Below, piece by piece: positions 5,478 through 12,121 of a stretch of 24,760 nt of DNA. Numbering within the stretch: the stretch's first letter is position 1; each line of letters starts with the position of its first letter. The notes under the pieces were generated by a model, which saw only the letters and a list, made by a program, of their open reading frames with translations, did not search any database and was not told the DNA's origin. Origin of the DNA: a virus; IMG/VR virus record IMGVR_UViG_3300048445_000077, positions 1 to 24,760 of that record; one strand, written 5' to 3'. The position numbers and the translations under genes are program-made.

Positions 5478-6104
5478 ATGGCTGCTAAGGCTAAAGTAAT
5501 TCAGGGTAACGCACTATGGGCAAAGGTTTTTGAACCTGATACCAAGTTCGACCCAAACGGCACATACTCTATTCAGGTTACAATTCCTGAAGAAGAAGCT
5601 GCTGGCATTTGTGAGTACCTCGATAAAGTAGTTCAAGACCGCTTTGATGAAGAGGTTAAGGCTAAACCTAAGATGAAGAATAGCCTGTCCACTAAAGCTG
5701 CGTATGAACCACACTATGACAAAGACGGTAACGAAACTGGTCTAGTAGAGTTTCGCTTCAAGCTTAAAGCTAAAGTCCAGACTCGTGATGGCTCTCTGTA
5801 TGACCAGAAGCCTATCGTTGTGGACGCTAAACGTAACCCTATGGACTCTAACAACCTGATTGGTAACGGTTCTATTGTTAAGGTGGCCTTTGAGCCTATC
5901 CCTTACGTTATGGCCTCTACTAAGCAGGTAGGTGTTAGCCTCCGTCTTAAAGGCGTACAGGTTATTGAACTCGTTGAGTACGGTAACGGTGGTGCTTCTA
6001 TGTTCGACGAAGAAGAAGGCTTCGTAGCAGAGAAGATGGAAATGGCAACCAGTCCGTTTGATGACGGTATGGATGACACCGATGAATCTGAAGGGGACTT
6101 TTGA
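5478..6104 (+). CDS. T7 gp2.5-like single-stranded DNA-binding protein
   Basis: The 208-aa product matches the gp2.5 type of SSB: an N-terminal OB-fold region (KVIQGNALWAKVFEPDTKFD, YSIQVTIPEEEA), a central part with LYDQKPIVVDAKRNPMD, and GNGSIVKVAFEPIPY, followed by a strongly acidic C-terminal tail ending in Phe (DDTDESEGDF). In T7 that tail recruits the DNA polymerase and helicase-primase and prevents unwanted DNA binding. The start has AAGGAGATATT before ATG, the strongest ribosome binding site near the promoter, consistent with high expression. It lies about 40 bases downstream of the promoter motif. The endonuclease gene overlaps its 3' end. Confidence 0.92.
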   Translation: MAAKAKVIQGNALWAKVFEPDTKFDPNGTYSIQVTIPEEEAAGICEYLDKVVQDRFDEEVKAKPKMKNSLSTKAAYEPHYDKDGNETGLVEFRFKLKAKVQTRDGSLYDQKPIVVDAKRNPMDSNNLIGNGSIVKVAFEPIPYVMASTKQVGVSLRLKGVQVIELVEYGNGGASMFDEEEGFVAEKMEMATSPFDDGMDDTDESEGDF

Positions 6105-6447
6105 GCATCGGGTTATCTCTGACCTTGAGAAGCGTGGAGTGCAGTACGAGTACGAACCTCATACTGTACCCTACGTTGTGGAGAGGAAGTACATCCCAGA
6201 CTTATTCGTGAACGGTGTTTACGTAGAGGTCAAAGGCTACTTCAGACAAGATGCCCAGCGAAAGATGAAAGCAGTAAAGGCTCAACACCCTGAGCTTGAT
6301 ATACGCTTTCTCTTTCAGCGGGGTAACTCTCCAGTCCAAGGCGCTAAGAAGCGCAAGGACGGGTCTAAGATGACTTGTGCAGAATGGGCAGACCGTAACG
6401 GCTTCTTATGGGCCGAAGGCGAACACATACCAGAGGGTTGGTTATGA
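6082..6447 (+). CDS. T7 gp3-like endonuclease I (Holliday-junction resolvase)
   Basis: The product (121 aa from this start) matches T7 endonuclease I. It has a helix FEHRVISDLEKRGVQYEYEP (T7 LEDKVSKQLESKGIKFEYEE), then YIPDLFVNGVYVEVKGYF with the nuclease residues Asp and the ExK pair (T7 YTPDFLLPNGIFVETKGLW), and QHPELDIRFLFQ. In T7 it resolves branched DNA and degrades host DNA to recycle nucleotides. ATG codons at 6061, 6073 and 6082 are all possible. I chose 6082 because the conserved region begins right after it, but the gene overlaps the SSB tail in any case. Its stop overlaps the next ATG by four bases. Confidence 0.92.
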   Translation: MNLKGTFEHRVISDLEKRGVQYEYEPHTVPYVVERKYIPDLFVNGVYVEVKGYFRQDAQRKMKAVKAQHPELDIRFLFQRGNSPVQGAKKRKDGSKMTCAEWADRNGFLWAEGEHIPEGWL

Positions 6448-6587
6448 AACTTAAAATAGACTTAGATGACATCATCCAAAAGCTGTACAGCGAAGCAGAC
6501 GACTACGAGCTTGAAGAGCTACGTGACCTTTTGACTGATTGGCTGGATGCTATTGAAGCTGAGTTGGCAGAGGAAGACGAGCTATGA
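6444..6587 (+). CDS. Small acidic hypothetical protein, 47 aa
   Basis: ATG at 6444 overlaps the endonuclease stop (ATGA), and its TGA at 6585-6587 overlaps the helicase ATG (ATGA). The product is strongly acidic and helical (MKLKIDLDDIIQKLY at the start, AEEDEL at the end). No family is recognised. Stop-start overlaps at both ends support it as a translated gene between two essential genes. Confidence 0.7.
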   Translation: MKLKIDLDDIIQKLYSEADDYELEELRDLLTDWLDAIEAELAEEDEL

Positions 6588-8182
6588 CAGCAGAGGACAG
6601 TGCATACATTAAGAAAGAAGCCTGTCCTCACTGCGGCAGTAGTGATGCTAACGCTCTATATTCAGACGGGCATCATTACTGTTTCTCTTGTGAGACTGTG
6701 ACTCCTTCCGATGACGAGGTAACTACAAACGTAGTAGAGATACCTACAGACTTCAGACAAGTAAGAGGGCAAGTCCAAGCGTTACCTAAACGCAAACTAT
6801 CTGCCGAAACTTGTAAGCTGTGGGACTACCAAGTAGCCGACTATAACAACCAGAAAGTTCAGGTCGCTTCCTACCGTGATACTAGCGGTAAGGTAATAGG
6901 CCAGAAGATACGCTTTGCTAATAAGGACTTTACGTTCCTTGGTGACGCTAAGAACGCACACCTTTACGGTAGGCATCTATGGCGTGACGCTGGCAAGATG
7001 GTCACAATCACTGAGGGTGAGCTTGATGCTCTATCCCTAAGCCAAGCATTTGGTAATAAGTGGCCTGTCGTATCAGTACGCTCTGGGGCTGCTGGCGCTA
7101 AACGTGACATTCAGAAGAGTATTGATTGGCTTGAGAAGTTCGAGTCTGTCATCTTCATGTTTGACAATGATGAGGTAGGTAAGAAAGCGGCTGAAGAGTG
7201 CGCCTTACTCCTCACACCTGGCAAGGCAAAGATTGCTTCACTCCCTCTAAAAGATGCTAGCGATATGCTACAAGAGGGACGAGTTAAAGAACTCGTTGAT
7301 GCAGTCTGGGCAGCTAAGGTGTTTAGACCAGATGGCATTGTTTCTGGCACTGAGCTGTGGGAGCTGGTCTCCTCAGAAGAAGTGGTTGAGTCCATCCCTT
7401 ACCCTTTCAACGGTCTTAACGAGAAGACGTTAGGGATACGTAGGGGTGAGATTGTAACCATTACTGCTGGCTCAGGTATCGGTAAGTCACAGCTTACCAG
7501 AGAGATTGCTTATGACATTATTAAGCAAGGCCATACTGTTGGGTACATTGCCCTAGAAGAAAGCGTTAAGCGTACCTCTCTTGGCCTCATGGGGTTAGCC
7601 CTAAACAAGCCTCTGCACTTAGGTGCTGAAGGTATAGATAAAGAGGAACTGAAGGATGCTTTTAATGCTACAGTCGGGTCTGGTAACGTGTTTCTTTATG
7701 ACCATTGGGGTTCTACAGATAGCGACAATCTTCTTGCGAAAATCAGATACTTGGTTCGTGGGTGTGGTTGTCACTACATTGTCCTTGACCATCTCAGCAT
7801 CGTTGTGTCTGGCATGGGTGATGGGGATGAACGTAGGCTTATTGATAACACCATGACCAAACTCCGTACACTGACGGAGGAACTACAGTGTGGACTTATA
7901 CTTGTATCACACTTGAAGCGTCCTGAAGGAAAGGGACACGAGGAAGGTGCGACTACTTCACTTGCACAGCTACGAGGTTCAGCAGCCATTGCTCAGTTGA
8001 GTGACATGGTGGTTGGCCTAGAGCGTAACCAGCAAGACAAAGACAACGCCAACCTCACAACAATAAGAATACTCAAGAACCGATGGACTGGTGAGACAGG
8101 TGTCGCTTGTCACCTTGAGTACAACAAAGAGACAGGCCGAATGGCTGAAACCTTCTTTAGCGAGGAACAGGATGATTTCTAA
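6584..8182 (+). CDS. T7 gp4-like primase-helicase
   Basis: This 532-aa protein has the full gp4 architecture. An N-terminal zinc finger has Cys14, Cys17, Cys33 and Cys36 (CPHC, CFSC). A TOPRIM primase domain has ITEGELDALSL (about 140-150) and MFDNDEVGKKA (about 190-200). A RecA-like hexameric helicase has Walker A GSGIGKS (about 298-304), Walker B YIVLDHLS and the LVSHLKRP motif, with a later arginine-rich KNRWTGETG segment. It would unwind DNA at the fork and make RNA primers. T7 gp4A is 566 aa, so length is normal. The start is in an ATGA overlap with the small upstream gene, and the stop overlaps the next ATG by one base. Confidence 0.95.
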   Translation: MTAEDSAYIKKEACPHCGSSDANALYSDGHHYCFSCETVTPSDDEVTTNVVEIPTDFRQVRGQVQALPKRKLSAETCKLWDYQVADYNNQKVQVASYRDTSGKVIGQKIRFANKDFTFLGDAKNAHLYGRHLWRDAGKMVTITEGELDALSLSQAFGNKWPVVSVRSGAAGAKRDIQKSIDWLEKFESVIFMFDNDEVGKKAAEECALLLTPGKAKIASLPLKDASDMLQEGRVKELVDAVWAAKVFRPDGIVSGTELWELVSSEEVVESIPYPFNGLNEKTLGIRRGEIVTITAGSGIGKSQLTREIAYDIIKQGHTVGYIALEESVKRTSLGLMGLALNKPLHLGAEGIDKEELKDAFNATVGSGNVFLYDHWGSTDSDNLLAKIRYLVRGCGCHYIVLDHLSIVVSGMGDGDERRLIDNTMTKLRTLTEELQCGLILVSHLKRPEGKGHEEGATTSLAQLRGSAAIAQLSDMVVGLERNQQDKDNANLTTIRILKNRWTGETGVACHLEYNKETGRMAETFFSEEQDDF

Positions 8183-8349
8183 TGATTACTTACACTGAAG
8201 ACGATTTACGAAAGGCGTGGCTGAAGTTCTTATTCACCCTTTACGACCTTGAGAAAGAAGGCTTGGACATGGGCGATTGGCCCGACATCGAAACGTTTAG
8301 AGAATTTTTTGAACAAGAATTAGAGGCATACTACGCCACTTTCCACTAG
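8182..8349 (+). CDS. Small hypothetical protein, 55 aa
   Basis: ATG at 8182 shares its A with the helicase stop (TAATG). The frame ends with TAG at 8347-8349, 19 bases before the DNA polymerase start. The product is acidic and aromatic-rich, beginning MITYTEDDLRKAWLKF and ending EAYYATFH, with a helical pattern and no membrane segment. The function is unknown. Confidence 0.7.
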   Translation: MITYTEDDLRKAWLKFLFTLYDLEKEGLDMGDWPDIETFREFFEQELEAYYATFH

Positions 8350-8368
8350 CTACTGCGGAGACAGAGCA

Positions 8369-10075
8369 ATGCGCTACATCTTAGATATTGAAACCAACGG
8401 CTTACTATCAACAGTCGATACCATTCACTGTGTTGTACTACGTGACATAGACACAGATGAAGTAGTCTCATACACAGAGGAAACACGTTCTGTGTGTATA
8501 GATAGAATGGACAAAGCTACACTAATAGTAGGCCACAACATTCTAGGCTACGACTTCCCAGTCTTAGAGAAACTATGGGGTTACACATTTAAAGGTGAGA
8601 AGTTTGACACCTTAGTAGCCTCTCGCACCATCTGGCCTCACCTTGGACAGGTAGACAGCGAGAACAAACGTATTCCTAAGAAGCTTTGGGGTTCACACTC
8701 CCTGAAGGCTTGGGGCTATCGTCTAGGAGACCACAAAGGAGACTTTAACGATGGTACTACGGAAGTATGGGACAGCTTCACGCCCGAAATGCTCGAATAC
8801 TGCATTCAAGACACACAGGTCACAAAGACTCTTTTGGGACTCATTACCTCAAAGAACTTTTCTGAAGACGCACTACAGCTTGAGCACAACATCGCTGAAC
8901 AAATGTTTCTTCAAGAGCAACGGGGTTTTTCGTTCGACGTTGATGCCGCACGTTCCTTATTTGGAGACCTTGCGGACAGAAAACAGGAGATTGAACAGAA
9001 TCTTCAATCCACGTTTGAACCCACGATTGTCGAGCTTAAGACTAAGACTAAAACTATTCCGTTTAACCCAGCCTCTCGACAGCAGATTGCTGACAGGCTT
9101 ATTAAAAGGGGATGGAAGCCTGAAGTATTCACTGACTCAGGCCAGCCTAAAGTAGACGAAACAATCCTATCTAAGATTGATATGCCAGAAGCGCAGTTGC
9201 TTGTGGAATACCTAATGCTGAACAAACGCCTAGGACAGCTTGGTTCTGGTAACCAGGCATGGCTCAAGCTTGAACGTAACGGGAGGCTTCATGGGCGAGT
9301 TAATCACATGGGGGCAGTTACTTCGCGCTGTACCCACAGCAACCCTAATATGGCTCAAGTCCCTAGTGTCGGAGCACCCTATGGTACTGAGTGCCGTAGT
9401 ATGTTTACTGTCCCTACTGGTTACAGTCTTCTTGGTGCTGATGCTAGCGGGTTGGAGCTACGATGCCTCGCCCACTACATGGCTAAGTACGACGATGGTG
9501 CCTACGGTCGTGAGATTTTAGAAGGCGACATCCACACAGCCAACCAACAGGCCGCTGGTCTACCTACTCGTAACAACGCCAAAACGTTCATATACGGATT
9601 CTTATATGGCGCAGGCGACGAGAAGATTGGGTCTATTATTGGTAAGGGTTCCAAAGAAGGTAAGCGTATCAAGAAGAAGTTTCTTGAGAAGACCCCTGCA
9701 CTAAAGATGCTACGCGATGCCGTAGGTAAGTCAGCAGAAAAGGGTTGGATTAAGGGACTTGATGGACGGGTTATCCCTATCCGTCACGCTCACGCAGCTC
9801 TCAACACGTTATTACAATCCGCTGGAGCAATCATTTGTAAACGCTGGTACTGGGAAATAGTCCAGTCACTAGAGGCTAATGGTTACACAGAGGGAGATGC
9901 TTCTATTGTGGCGTTTGTTCACGATGAAGTCCAAGTACAAGTTAAGCAAGGTATTGAAGATGAAATCGGCAAGCTCATTACAGAAGCAATGCACAACACA
10001 GAACGCTATTACAAATTCCGCTGTCCTCTCGACTCAGAGTACAAAGTCGGAAAGAACTGGGCAGACACCCACTAA
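8369..10075 (+). CDS. T7-like family A DNA polymerase with 3'-5' exonuclease, thioredoxin-binding loop missing
   Basis: This 568-aa replicative polymerase carries an intact proofreading domain: Asp6 and Glu8 (DIETNG), Asp62 (GHNILGYDFP), Asp148 (YCIQDT). The polymerase motifs are also intact: motif A Asp358 (GADASGLELR), motif B Lys405 and Tyr409 (RNNAKTFIYGFLYG), and motif C His518-Asp519-Glu520 (VHDE). T7 gp5 is 704 aa. Most of the difference is at residues about 214-234, where T7 has roughly 70 residues of thioredoxin-binding domain before FNPSSR and this protein has about a dozen before FNPASR. The smaller insert in the T7 palm/fingers is also shortened. Tyr409 matches T7 Tyr526 (E. coli Pol I 762), the variant linked to fast, less selective synthesis. 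Confidence 0.95.
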   Translation: MRYILDIETNGLLSTVDTIHCVVLRDIDTDEVVSYTEETRSVCIDRMDKATLIVGHNILGYDFPVLEKLWGYTFKGEKFDTLVASRTIWPHLGQVDSENKRIPKKLWGSHSLKAWGYRLGDHKGDFNDGTTEVWDSFTPEMLEYCIQDTQVTKTLLGLITSKNFSEDALQLEHNIAEQMFLQEQRGFSFDVDAARSLFGDLADRKQEIEQNLQSTFEPTIVELKTKTKTIPFNPASRQQIADRLIKRGWKPEVFTDSGQPKVDETILSKIDMPEAQLLVEYLMLNKRLGQLGSGNQAWLKLERNGRLHGRVNHMGAVTSRCTHSNPNMAQVPSVGAPYGTECRSMFTVPTGYSLLGADASGLELRCLAHYMAKYDDGAYGREILEGDIHTANQQAAGLPTRNNAKTFIYGFLYGAGDEKIGSIIGKGSKEGKRIKKKFLEKTPALKMLRDAVGKSAEKGWIKGLDGRVIPIRHAHAALNTLLQSAGAIICKRWYWEIVQSLEANGYTEGDASIVAFVHDEVQVQVKQGIEDEIGKLITEAMHNTERYYKFRCPLDSEYKVGKNWADTH

Positions 10076-10481
10076 GAAATACAACAACGACAAGCGCTTT
10101 GATGTAGACCTAGCCTACGGGCAGATGCACGAAGAGCGTGTTGTTGCGATGCTAGAGAACAAGAAGATAGAAGTTAAAACAGAGCGAGGTATGTGGGCTA
10201 AGACTGGTAACATCGCTATAGAATTTGAAAGCTATGGCAAGCCTAGCGGAATAGCCTCTACTGAAGCTGACTACTGGTTCCATAACCTAGCGATAGGAGA
10301 CACCGTGTACGCTACGCTTATGTTTGATGTAGACGTACTTCGTACACTGGTGGAGGAACTTGACGACCACAAGGTTGTTAAAGGTGGAGATAACTGGGCA
10401 TCTAAGATGTACCTAGTGAACCTAAGCAAACTCTTCTCTACCGACACTGTAAAAGTTTTTAAAGAATTGGAGAAACAATGA
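9960..10481 (+). CDS. Predicted PD-(D/E)XK nuclease-fold protein overlapping the polymerase gene
   Basis: The conserved part begins at about 10080 (NNDKRFDVDLAYGQMHEER) and includes KKIEVKTERGMWAKTGN, a likely ExK nuclease motif, and ESYGKPSGIASTEADYW. Proteins of this type sit beside the DNA polymerase in many marine podoviruses, usually unnamed. The start is a problem: between 9960 and the conserved region there is no in-frame ATG, GTG or TTG. ATG 9960 has AAGG eight bases upstream but gives a 116-base overlap with the polymerase gene and a low-complexity Ser/Thr/Gln-rich N-terminus. ATG 10125 would cut off the KRFDVDL motif. A non-standard start or a +1 frameshift at the polymerase stop is possible. 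The frame is secure; the start is not. Confidence 0.75.
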   Translation: MKSASSLQKQCTTQNAITNSAVLSTQSTKSERTGQTPTKKYNNDKRFDVDLAYGQMHEERVVAMLENKKIEVKTERGMWAKTGNIAIEFESYGKPSGIASTEADYWFHNLAIGDTVYATLMFDVDVLRTLVEELDDHKVVKGGDNWASKMYLVNLSKLFSTDTVKVFKELEKQ

Positions 10482-10660
10482 TGGAAGTAGTCTACTGGAT
10501 GTTAGGGGTTTCGTTCACTCTAGTGTCTGTCGTCTTTGCTGTACGTTTAGCGTTCCAGTCTTGGCTGGACTACGTGCAGATTAAAGAAGGCATCGACATT
10601 ATGCGTATGCACATGGACAACGCTGAGGAGGGGTTTGACGATGACAACATTACTCATTGA
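10478..10660 (+). CDS. Small single-pass membrane protein, 60 aa
   Basis: ATG at 10478 overlaps the previous stop (ATGA). Residues about 4-26 (VVYWMLGVSFTLVSVVFAVRLAF) form one clear membrane segment, followed by a charged tail ending FDDDNITH. The 3' end overlaps the exonuclease start by 20 bases. A small membrane protein at this position has no clear T7 counterpart. Holin-like, host-interaction or pore roles are all possible and none is supported by sequence. Confidence 0.7.
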   Translation: MMEVVYWMLGVSFTLVSVVFAVRLAFQSWLDYVQIKEGIDIMRMHMDNAEEGFDDDNITH

Positions 10661-11366
10661 TGGTGACATTGTTGCGTACCACGCATCGGCTGCTTGCGAA
10701 CAACCTATTAACTGGGGTGATGGTCTTTGGACTCTTCATTCCTATGAGGCTGATGTCTTAGCCAAGGTAGATGACGCAATCAGTAAGCTCGTAGCAGACA
10801 GTGGTGCTGACAAGTACGCTGTGCCTATCAGTTCTACTATCAACTACCGCAAATCCGTAGCTGACTACTACAAGGCCAACCGTTCAAACACACGTAAGCC
10901 TATGTTGTTGGAGTTTGCCAAAGACTACATCATGGAAAACCACTTCGGTATGCAGTGGAAAAACTTGGAAGCTGACGATGTTCTTGGTATTCTTACATCA
11001 AGTTCAGATGAGTACTTGTGTTTCTCACAGGACAAAGACCTTGAAACCATACCTGGTAGACACTGGATTGATGGCAAAGAGGTTGAAATCACTGAACTGG
11101 AGGCTGACTACAAGTTCTTCACCCAGACCCTCACAGGGGATGTAACGGACAACTACAAAGGCTGTCCTAAGATTGGTGCAGTAACCGCAGCCAAGATACT
11201 CAACGAAGCTAAAGATGCTGATGAGATGTGGAAGCTAGTAGTTCACACATTCTACAAAGCAGGCTTAGGCGCTGAGGTAGCTTTAGAGAACGCTCGCCTT
11301 GCACGTATACTACGTAATGGTGAGTACAACATTGATACAGGAGAGGTGAATTTATGGACACCGTAG
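10641..11366 (+). CDS. T7 gp6-like 5'-3' exonuclease (FEN family)
   Basis: The 241-aa product has the FEN/RNase H-like nuclease signature: LLIDGDIVAYHAS at the N-terminus (metal ligand Asp), an acidic cluster LEADDVLGIL, FSQDKDLETIPG, and the helix-three-turn region LTGDVTDNYKGCPKIG, with Asp and the PKIG DNA-binding turn. In T7 this enzyme removes primers and degrades host DNA. I start it at ATG 10641, which is preceded by GAGGAGG at 10625-10631; a TTG six bases upstream is less likely. It follows the polymerase block as in T7 and overlaps the DUF3310 gene by 13 bases. Confidence 0.92.
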   Translation: MTTLLIDGDIVAYHASAACEQPINWGDGLWTLHSYEADVLAKVDDAISKLVADSGADKYAVPISSTINYRKSVADYYKANRSNTRKPMLLEFAKDYIMENHFGMQWKNLEADDVLGILTSSSDEYLCFSQDKDLETIPGRHWIDGKEVEITELEADYKFFTQTLTGDVTDNYKGCPKIGAVTAAKILNEAKDADEMWKLVVHTFYKAGLGAEVALENARLARILRNGEYNIDTGEVNLWTP

Positions 11367-11599
11367 ATAATGTCAACAGCCCAGCGCATTACAAAGCTGG
11401 CTGTATTGAGACCATTGAGTACATCGAAGATGTCTTAGGTAACTATGACGCTATCCACTACTGCCACGGCAACGTGCTTAAGTATCTTGGGTCTCGTTTG
11501 TGGAACAAAAATAACCCTATCGAAGACGCTAAGAAAGCTCGTTGGTACTTGGATAGAATGATTAAGAACATGGAAAAAACAGAGGGGCATAACTGGTGA
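11354..11599 (+). CDS. DUF3310-type protein (related to part of T7 gp1.7)
   Basis: The 81-aa product shows the DUF3310 pattern: VNSPAHYKAGCIETIEYIED, then HYCHGNVLKYLGS and an alpha-helical end DAKKARWYLDRMI. This family occurs alone in many phages and as part of T7 gp1.7, which is reported as a nucleotide kinase, so a nucleotide-related role fits the surrounding genes. It overlaps the exonuclease by 13 bases and ends in a four-base overlap with the MazG-like gene. Confidence 0.85.
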   Translation: MDTVDNVNSPAHYKAGCIETIEYIEDVLGNYDAIHYCHGNVLKYLGSRLWNKNNPIEDAKKARWYLDRMIKNMEKTEGHNW

Positions 11600-11898
11600 A
11601 CGCAGATACTTTATTTGAAGCGATTGAAAAGTGGGGATGGGATAAAGGAATACTCCCTGATGCTGACCCGCTTGCTCAGTGGACTAAGACAATGGAAGAA
11701 GCGACAGAGCTAGGTGTAGCTATCGCTAACAGTAACCGAGAAGAAGTCAAAGACGCTATCGGTGACATCATTGTTACACTGACGATGCAAGCTGAGGCAT
11801 GGGCATTAACCCCACAAGAGTGTATGGAACACGCTTTTAACATTATTTCAAAACGAACTGGCAAAATGGTTGATGGAGTATTCGTTAAAGATGAATGA
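11596..11898 (+). CDS. MazG-like nucleotide pyrophosphohydrolase
   Basis: The 100-aa, all-helical product has the MazG metal-binding pattern: EEATELGVAI with a Glu pair, then EEVKDAIGDIIVTL (ExxD type). Such enzymes hydrolyse nucleoside triphosphates to monophosphates and may clean non-canonical dNTPs or alter alarmone levels. Single-domain phage forms are common. The start is GTG at 11596 inside the previous stop (GTGA). Its 3' end overlaps the glutaredoxin gene by eight bases. Confidence 0.88.
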   Translation: MNADTLFEAIEKWGWDKGILPDADPLAQWTKTMEEATELGVAIANSNREEVKDAIGDIIVTLTMQAEAWALTPQECMEHAFNIISKRTGKMVDGVFVKDE

Positions 11899-12121
11899 AG
11901 TAATTATCTTTGGTACTAGCAACTGCTCGTACTGCGACATGGCAAAGAAGCTGTGTGAAAACTTCAGCATCCCTTTTGTCTACTACGATATTTCAACTGA
12001 CACTAACGCTATGAACTACCTTATGGACGAGATTGGGATGTTTAAGACTGTCCCTCAAATCTTTGTAGATTCAGAGCACGTTGGTGGCTTCAGTGAGCTG
12101 AAGGAACTGCTTAATGATTGA
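11891..12121 (+). CDS. Glutaredoxin
   Basis: The 76-aa product is a complete glutaredoxin: beta strand VIIFGTSNC, active-site Cys12-Ser-Tyr-Cys15, TVPQIFV with the cis-proline loop, and GGFSEL for glutathione binding. It would reduce the C-terminal cysteine pair of the ribonucleotide reductase encoded directly downstream. An in-frame ATG 21 bases earlier exists, but ATG 11891 gives the normal glutaredoxin length. It overlaps the MazG-like gene by eight bases and NrdA by eight bases. Confidence 0.92.
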   Translation: MNEVIIFGTSNCSYCDMAKKLCENFSIPFVYYDISTDTNAMNYLMDEIGMFKTVPQIFVDSEHVGGFSELKELLND

